Of a stretch of DNA of 22,379 bases, positions 19,312-22,379 are shown piece after piece. This stretch comes from UBA1672 sp050633325. Lineage in GTDB: Bacteria; Pseudomonadota; Alphaproteobacteria; Micavibrionales; Micavibrionaceae. The translations under genes were made by a program, and so were the position numbers. The stretch covers positions 1 through 22,379 of the forward strand of contig JBOEGH010000023.1 in assembly GCA_050633325.1 (NCBI GenBank), written 5' to 3'. The notes beneath the pieces are model-generated. The model was not told the DNA's origin and did not search any database. It saw only the letters and a list, made by a program, of their open reading frames with translations. Each line of letters opens with the position of its first letter. Position 1 is the first letter of the stretch.

Positions 19312-19827
19312 ATGGTTTCTAAATTTCTTCCAAAAAAGCGCCATGTCGTAAATCGTATCAATGCGGGGCGGTATTTGAAGACTTTGGCTGAGCTGGAAAC
19401 CCCACAAGACCAGTTTTACTATTTGCGCGGCCTGAATGCTTTTGTGTTTGAGGAAATGATTTTAACCGCGCTGAAAAAACACGGCTTCAAAATCATCCGA
19501 AACAAACGCTATACAGGGGATGGCGGGATTGACGGACGCGCTTATAAAAACGATCAGCATTATTTGATTCAGGCAAAACGCTATCGCAAGCATATCAACC
19601 CCGCCCATGTCACAGAATTTGCAGAAATCTGCCAAAGGCGGAAAGGGAAAGGGCTTTTTGTCCATACAGGCCGTACAGGGGCAATGAGCCGAGAGATCAC
19701 ACGCGGCGTTGATATTGAAATGATAAGCGGTGAAAGGCTTTTAAAGCTTTTGCTCGATGCCCAGCCAAAACAGACTTTCAGCATTCAGACCCTTGCCAAT
19801 AGCATTTTCGGCAAAACGGGCGAATAG
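19312..19827 (+). CDS. Mrr-like restriction endonuclease domain protein
   Basis: A 171-aa PD-(D/E)xK nuclease of the Mrr catalytic family. E48 (FEEMIL), D70 (TGDGGIDG) and Q87-x-K89 (LIQAKRY) form the active site, followed by the conserved GLFVHTGRTGAMSREI segment. Mrr proteins cut modified DNA. It lacks the N-terminal winged-helix specificity domain of full-length Mrr (about 300 aa) and has a short N-terminal region instead, so target choice is unclear. Position 9 nt after vapC suggests co-transcription with the toxin-antitoxin pair. It may act in defence or in resolving transfer DNA. Confidence 0.85.
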   Translation: MVSKFLPKKRHVVNRINAGRYLKTLAELETPQDQFYYLRGLNAFVFEEMILTALKKHGFKIIRNKRYTGDGGIDGRAYKNDQHYLIQAKRYRKHINPAHVTEFAEICQRRKGKGLFVHTGRTGAMSREITRGVDIEMISGERLLKLLLDAQPKQTFSIQTLANSIFGKTGE

Positions 19828-19930
19828 CCAGCTCGTATATCCAAGCCGAGAAACCCTGCCGCCCCTTTAAATCTCTTTTCATATTTTCAATCCCTGATTT
19901 TGGCCGATTTGAAAACAAAAGGAGATTAAG

Positions 19931-20110
19931 ATGTATAGGCTCACAGGGTTTTTCGGCAATCAGGAATATCAAATGCTGGTATCCAGTTTAAGCGATGCCA
20001 TGCGGATTTTACAGCGTTCAAAATCAAAAGCGAATTGCATTCTTGTGAAAGATGAGGGCGGGCGCATAAGAGCAACTTATCTCAAAAATCTTGGTGTTTC
20101 GGTTTGTTAA
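19931..20110 (+). CDS. Small 59-aa protein, function unknown
   Basis: ATG 19931, with a near-perfect ribosome-binding site (AAAAGGAG, 6-7 nt upstream), to TAA 20110. The sequence MYRLTGFFGNQEYQMLVSSL..., ending IRATYLKNLGVSVC, reads as a compact alpha/beta protein. I recognise no family. A 100-bp spacer without a terminator separates it from the Mrr gene. Confidence 0.6.
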   Translation: MYRLTGFFGNQEYQMLVSSLSDAMRILQRSKSKANCILVKDEGGRIRATYLKNLGVSVC

Positions 20111-20423
20111 TCCTTCGCAACAACGGGCAGGGGATCTCCATGCCTATGATATTGCCATTTTTTCAAAATGTCTTTTTCAGGTTTCTCCGCGCTTCGCTTG
20201 GCTAAGGGGCGGTTGCCCCTGGCGCGCGCAAGGTCGAAATCCGAAACGATTTGAAAAATGACGGCTTTCACGCCCCCAAAAGGGCGCGAACCTTCCGTAA
20301 TTTTAAAAATTCTTTCGGCAAACCCCAAGGGGTTTCTCGCTTGCACTTGCCTCCCCACACTCGCCGTAGGGCAAGTGTTCAGGCGAACCTGAACACGCCA
20401 TTTAATTTAAATAGGAGCTGAAA
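20111..20423. other. Gene-free stretch rich in hairpins
   Basis: I see no convincing gene. It contains hairpins AGGGGC/GCCCCT (20205-20220), AAACCCC-AA-GGGGTTT (20320-20335) and GTGTTCAGG-CGAA-CCTGAACAC (20375-20396), a perfect 9-bp stem with a stable-looking tetraloop. None has a U-tract. The last lies about 28 nt before the next start codon and may stabilise or control that mRNA. GGAG (20414-20417) is the ribosome-binding site of the next gene. Confidence 0.5.
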
Positions 20424-20795
20424 ATGGACAATACAGTAACAAGCATTAACGATGCAGAATTAGACGCAATCATAACTGAGCTGGAACAAGGTTGGCTTGC
20501 GGAAAAAAACAAATTTGATGAAAACGCATGGCTTAAAATCTGTGATGAATTGTCACAGGACGCAAGTAGAGGATGTGGCCTGTCTTATGAAGTATTTGCA
20601 GAGAGATTCAGCGTTGCCATAGGGTACAGGCTTTCAAAACTGTCCGAAGATCACCAAAACCGAGCCATAGAAATAGCCAAACAATACGGCTATGCCACGC
20701 CCGAAGAGATTGAGGAAAGCCAAGGATTTCTCGATGATATGGGCTATTGCGCTCATGGTATTGAGCTTGGATGTTGTCCCGCCGGTTGCGAATAG
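20424..20795 (+). CDS. Plasmid protein with a C-terminal Cys-rich knuckle
   Basis: A 123-aa mostly helical protein (MDNTVTSINDAELDAIITEL..., then YEVFAERFSVAIGYRLSK). It ends in a cysteine/histidine cluster, CAHGIELGCCPAGC, spaced like a small metal-binding knuckle. Good ribosome-binding site AGGAG at about 7 nt. It lies 10 nt before the methyltransferase-like gene, so probably in the same operon. Family and function not recognised; a zinc-stabilised structural or regulatory protein is a guess from the cluster. Confidence 0.65.
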   Translation: MDNTVTSINDAELDAIITELEQGWLAEKNKFDENAWLKICDELSQDASRGCGLSYEVFAERFSVAIGYRLSKLSEDHQNRAIEIAKQYGYATPEEIEESQGFLDDMGYCAHGIELGCCPAGCE

Positions 20796-20805
20796 GGGCA
20801 AAACC

Positions 20806-21564
20806 ATGAAAAAAGAAGACCTCAAAAAAGACTTTATCAAAGTGCTGGAGAGCATAGACCGCTCAAAACACCGTCAGGATAATTTCAGGAATTTTTGTGA
20901 AATGTCGTATTGCGCCATTGCCAAGACAACGCAAACAGACACAGAGAAAGCGGATGCACTGGAAGATCGCTATATGGAGATTGTTGGCACGTATCAGGAT
21001 AAAGACGATGTGCGAAAGATGCCCGAACTTTTAACCCTAACGACATACGGAGTTAATGAGGGGCGGTGTGATTTTCTGGGTGAAATAGCAGCCGATATAA
21101 GCGCACTTGATACCAAAAACGGTCAGTTTTTTACGCCGTATGATGTGGCAAAACTCATGGCAAAAATGCAAATGCCTGATATTCCCAAGCTGATCGAGGA
21201 TAAGGGGTTTTTCTCGCTAAGTGATCCAGCAGCGGGGGCGGGATGTATGCTTTTAACGGCTGCGGATTGTGTAGAGGAAGCGGGATATAATCCGATGGAT
21301 TGTATGAGCGTTCACGCTATCGAGTTGAACCGCACGACCTATCACATGCTTTATATCCAACTGTCGTTACGCGGCATTGCGGCGCAGGTCATACATGGCA
21401 ATTCTTTGTCATTGGAAACTTTCACGCAGTGCTATACGCCAGCCGCAATTCACTTTTTTGGGAAGCATGGGCGGCTTTTTGATCCACCATCAAAAGACCC
21501 TGAAAAGCAACCTATAACCATCACACCCATCATTAACGCCGAGCAACTTTCTTTGTTCGGATAG
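20806..21564 (+). CDS. N6-adenine methyltransferase-like protein lacking the NPP(F/Y) motif
   Basis: A 252-aa protein with the HsdM/N6-MTase fold. GQFFTP (106-111) is the usual lead-in to the catalytic domain. DPAAGAG (140-146) is SAM-binding motif I, and AIELNRTTYHMLYIQLSLRG (about 171-190) covers motif II with the ribose-binding Glu. The catalytic motif IV, NPP(F/Y), expected after the IHGNSL segment, is absent; CYTPAAIHFFGKHGRLF stands there instead. The protein is short and lacks a target-recognition domain. It may bind SAM or DNA without methylating, or use another nucleophile pocket. ATG 20806 follows AGGGG; an earlier in-frame ATG (20692) lies within the upstream gene. Confidence 0.75.
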   Translation: MKKEDLKKDFIKVLESIDRSKHRQDNFRNFCEMSYCAIAKTTQTDTEKADALEDRYMEIVGTYQDKDDVRKMPELLTLTTYGVNEGRCDFLGEIAADISALDTKNGQFFTPYDVAKLMAKMQMPDIPKLIEDKGFFSLSDPAAGAGCMLLTAADCVEEAGYNPMDCMSVHAIELNRTTYHMLYIQLSLRGIAAQVIHGNSLSLETFTQCYTPAAIHFFGKHGRLFDPPSKDPEKQPITITPIINAEQLSLFG

Positions 21565-21572
21565 GAGAAATA

Positions 21573-21755
21573 ATGTCAGATATTTTATGCGCCAATACAC
21601 GAAAACTTTATCACATAATCTTAACAGAAGGGGGAACACTGGACGATGCACAAGAAGCAGCCGAGAAAATAAAAATGCCTTCAAAAGGCTATTATCCAAT
21701 CACAGAAATTTATAAATTCATCGAGAAAAAGAGGGCAGAAGAATGCAAACAATAA
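21573..21755 (+). CDS. Small 60-aa protein downstream of the methyltransferase-like gene
   Basis: MSDILCANTRKLYHIILTEG, then DDAQEAAEKIKMPSKGYYP, ending in a basic helix. It has an excellent ribosome-binding site (AGGAGAA) and an 8-nt spacing from the upstream stop. It overlaps the next gene by 13 nt. Not recognised; short, helical and probably a plasmid accessory protein translated together with its neighbours. Confidence 0.6.
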   Translation: MSDILCANTRKLYHIILTEGGTLDDAQEAAEKIKMPSKGYYPITEIYKFIEKKRAEECKQ

Positions 21756-22030
21756 TTTGGGACAGTATCAAAATAGAGCTAAAATATATTGAGAATTATT
21801 CACCTGCTTTTGAAAAAATACACGGTGAAAAATTATCACATATTGAGATAAAAGCCGATGAAGAATTACCAATTACTGAGACAGGATATAAATCAATATT
21901 CATTCATCATAGAAATCTAATTCGGTGGGGTGGTGTTGAGAGATATATCATAGACGAATTAAACCATGCGGCAAAAAGTGACGCATGGAAATTCAAAAAA
22001 GAAAGTAAGAAACAGCTTTGTCTATTTTAA
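21743..22030 (+). CDS. 95-aa plasmid protein, function unknown
   Basis: MQTIIWDSIKIELKYIENYS..., with HIEIKADEELPITETGYKSI and a helical C-terminus (ERYIIDELNHAAKSDAWKFK). It overlaps the upstream gene by 13 nt, so translation is coupled. A beta-strand-rich N-terminus is followed by helices; no motif is recognised. It ends 22 nt before a bidirectional terminator. Confidence 0.6.
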   Translation: MQTIIWDSIKIELKYIENYSPAFEKIHGEKLSHIEIKADEELPITETGYKSIFIHHRNLIRWGGVERYIIDELNHAAKSDAWKFKKESKKQLCLF

Positions 22031-22051
22031 AAAGCAATCAATTTATGAAAG

Positions 22052-22080
22052 AAAAAGCGGCTCAAATAGGCCGCTTTTTT
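22052..22080. terminator. Bidirectional intrinsic terminator between convergent genes
   Basis: AAAAAGCGGC (22052-22061), loop TCAAATAG, GCCGCTTTTTT (22070-22080). The A-tract on one side and T-tract on the other make it functional for both the plus-strand genes and the minus-strand TraC-like gene. Confidence 0.8.
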
Positions 22081-22081
22081 A

Positions 22082-22300
22082 TTACGCTGCTTTTTGTTTC
22101 TTGTAATATTTAGAGAATATATCTTGAAATTCTTTTTTCAATTCCGCGTCTGATATTTCCAGATCGAGAAGGCCACAATTATCCGCAATCGTGGCAACAT
22201 TCATTTTCAATTCATCGCGTAGTTTTTGAATTTCTGCATTTGCTTTTTCAGCGTCCTTCATCTTTTTTTGAAGCTTATTCTTGATTGCTTTTGTGCTCAT
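22082..22300 (-). CDS. TraC-like small conjugation protein
   Basis: A 72-aa protein: an N-terminal helix or coiled coil (KNKLQKKMKDAEKANAEIQK) followed by TIADNCGLLDLEISDAELKK and a short basic tail. The pattern resembles the small TraC (or TraD) proteins of Ti-type conjugation systems, where a coiled coil precedes an IA..AGL..LEI.D.EL segment. There traC and traD diverge from the relaxase gene traA across oriT. I chose ATG 22300, preceded by AAGGGG at 8 nt; ATG 22351 is an extension without support. The relaxase and oriT would be expected just outside the right edge. Confidence 0.6.
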   Translation of the reverse strand: MSTKAIKNKLQKKMKDAEKANAEIQKLRDELKMNVATIADNCGLLDLEISDAELKKEFQDIFSKYYKKQKAA

Positions 22301-22379
22301 GTCGTTACCCCTTGTCTTGATATTGAAATCCAGAAAACCATAGCAGAACACATCTAAAAAACAAGCTATAAATCGCCAC

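Noticed and set aside
20107..20358. 83-aa minus-strand frame in the gene-free stretch
   Set aside because: It has no ribosome-binding site, runs through hairpin-forming sequence and has a composition typical of a chance frame. Its tail (QYHRHGDPLPVVAKD) looks vaguely protein-like, so I do not exclude it completely.

Overview
The window looks like part of a mosaic plasmid (or plasmid-like mobile element) from an alphaproteobacterium. The strongest sign is a RepC-type replication initiator (10040-11356), a family essentially confined to Alphaproteobacteria. A candidate counter-transcribed RNA lies just upstream of it, followed by ParB-like, ArdC, ParA and a small ribbon-helix-helix partition partner, and a TraC-like conjugation gene reads inward from the right edge. 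Base composition is uneven: the hxs block (about 0.9-6.4 kb) and the parA region look AT-richer than the repC/parB/ardC core, which suggests several origins.

Layout. 1-816: a complete IS6-family insertion sequence. 929-6369: seven tightly overlapping genes on the minus strand, read hxsD-hxsB-hxsC-hxsA-small secreted protein-di-heme peroxidase (MauG/CcP type)-secreted thermonuclease. This is a His-Xaa-Ser (Hxs) peptide-modification system. HxsA carries five consecutive His-Xaa-Ser triplets and a peptidoglycan-binding domain, and HxsB and HxsC are radical SAM enzymes. 6835-7646: an AbiF/Abi_2-type HEPN protein, with a divergent candidate small RNA that has its own promoter and terminator and shares an overlapping promoter region with the abi gene. 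7677-8733: three 23-bp tandem repeats and an unrecognised gene broken by scrambled IS3-family debris.

8831-11870: replication module. It has an HTH/coiled-coil protein, a 450-bp origin-like region with DnaA boxes and GTCTA/TAGAC palindromes, a candidate antisense RNA, repC, and a second thermonuclease overlapping the repC stop. 12182-16707: a large ParB-like protein, ArdC anti-restriction protein, a small conserved ORF, and a parA/RHH cassette flanked on both sides by TATGAATTGTT-type repeats. 16708-17214: a gene-free stretch holding a long imperfect hairpin, a possible leader peptide and a terminator. 17215-19827: accessory genes, including a DUF6876-like protein, a deletion-damaged TOPRIM gene, VapBC and an Mrr-like nuclease apparently in one operon. 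19931-22300: small plasmid genes, a methyltransferase-like protein lacking the catalytic NPP(F/Y) motif, and the TraC-like gene.

Taken together the element carries replication and partition functions, anti-host-restriction (ArdC), its own defence or addiction functions (AbiF with RNA, VapBC, Mrr), and one metabolic or surface cargo, the Hxs operon. The most interesting parts are the seven-gene Hxs operon with its peroxidase and nuclease, the AbiF-small RNA pair, and the unexplained long hairpin at 16963-17094.
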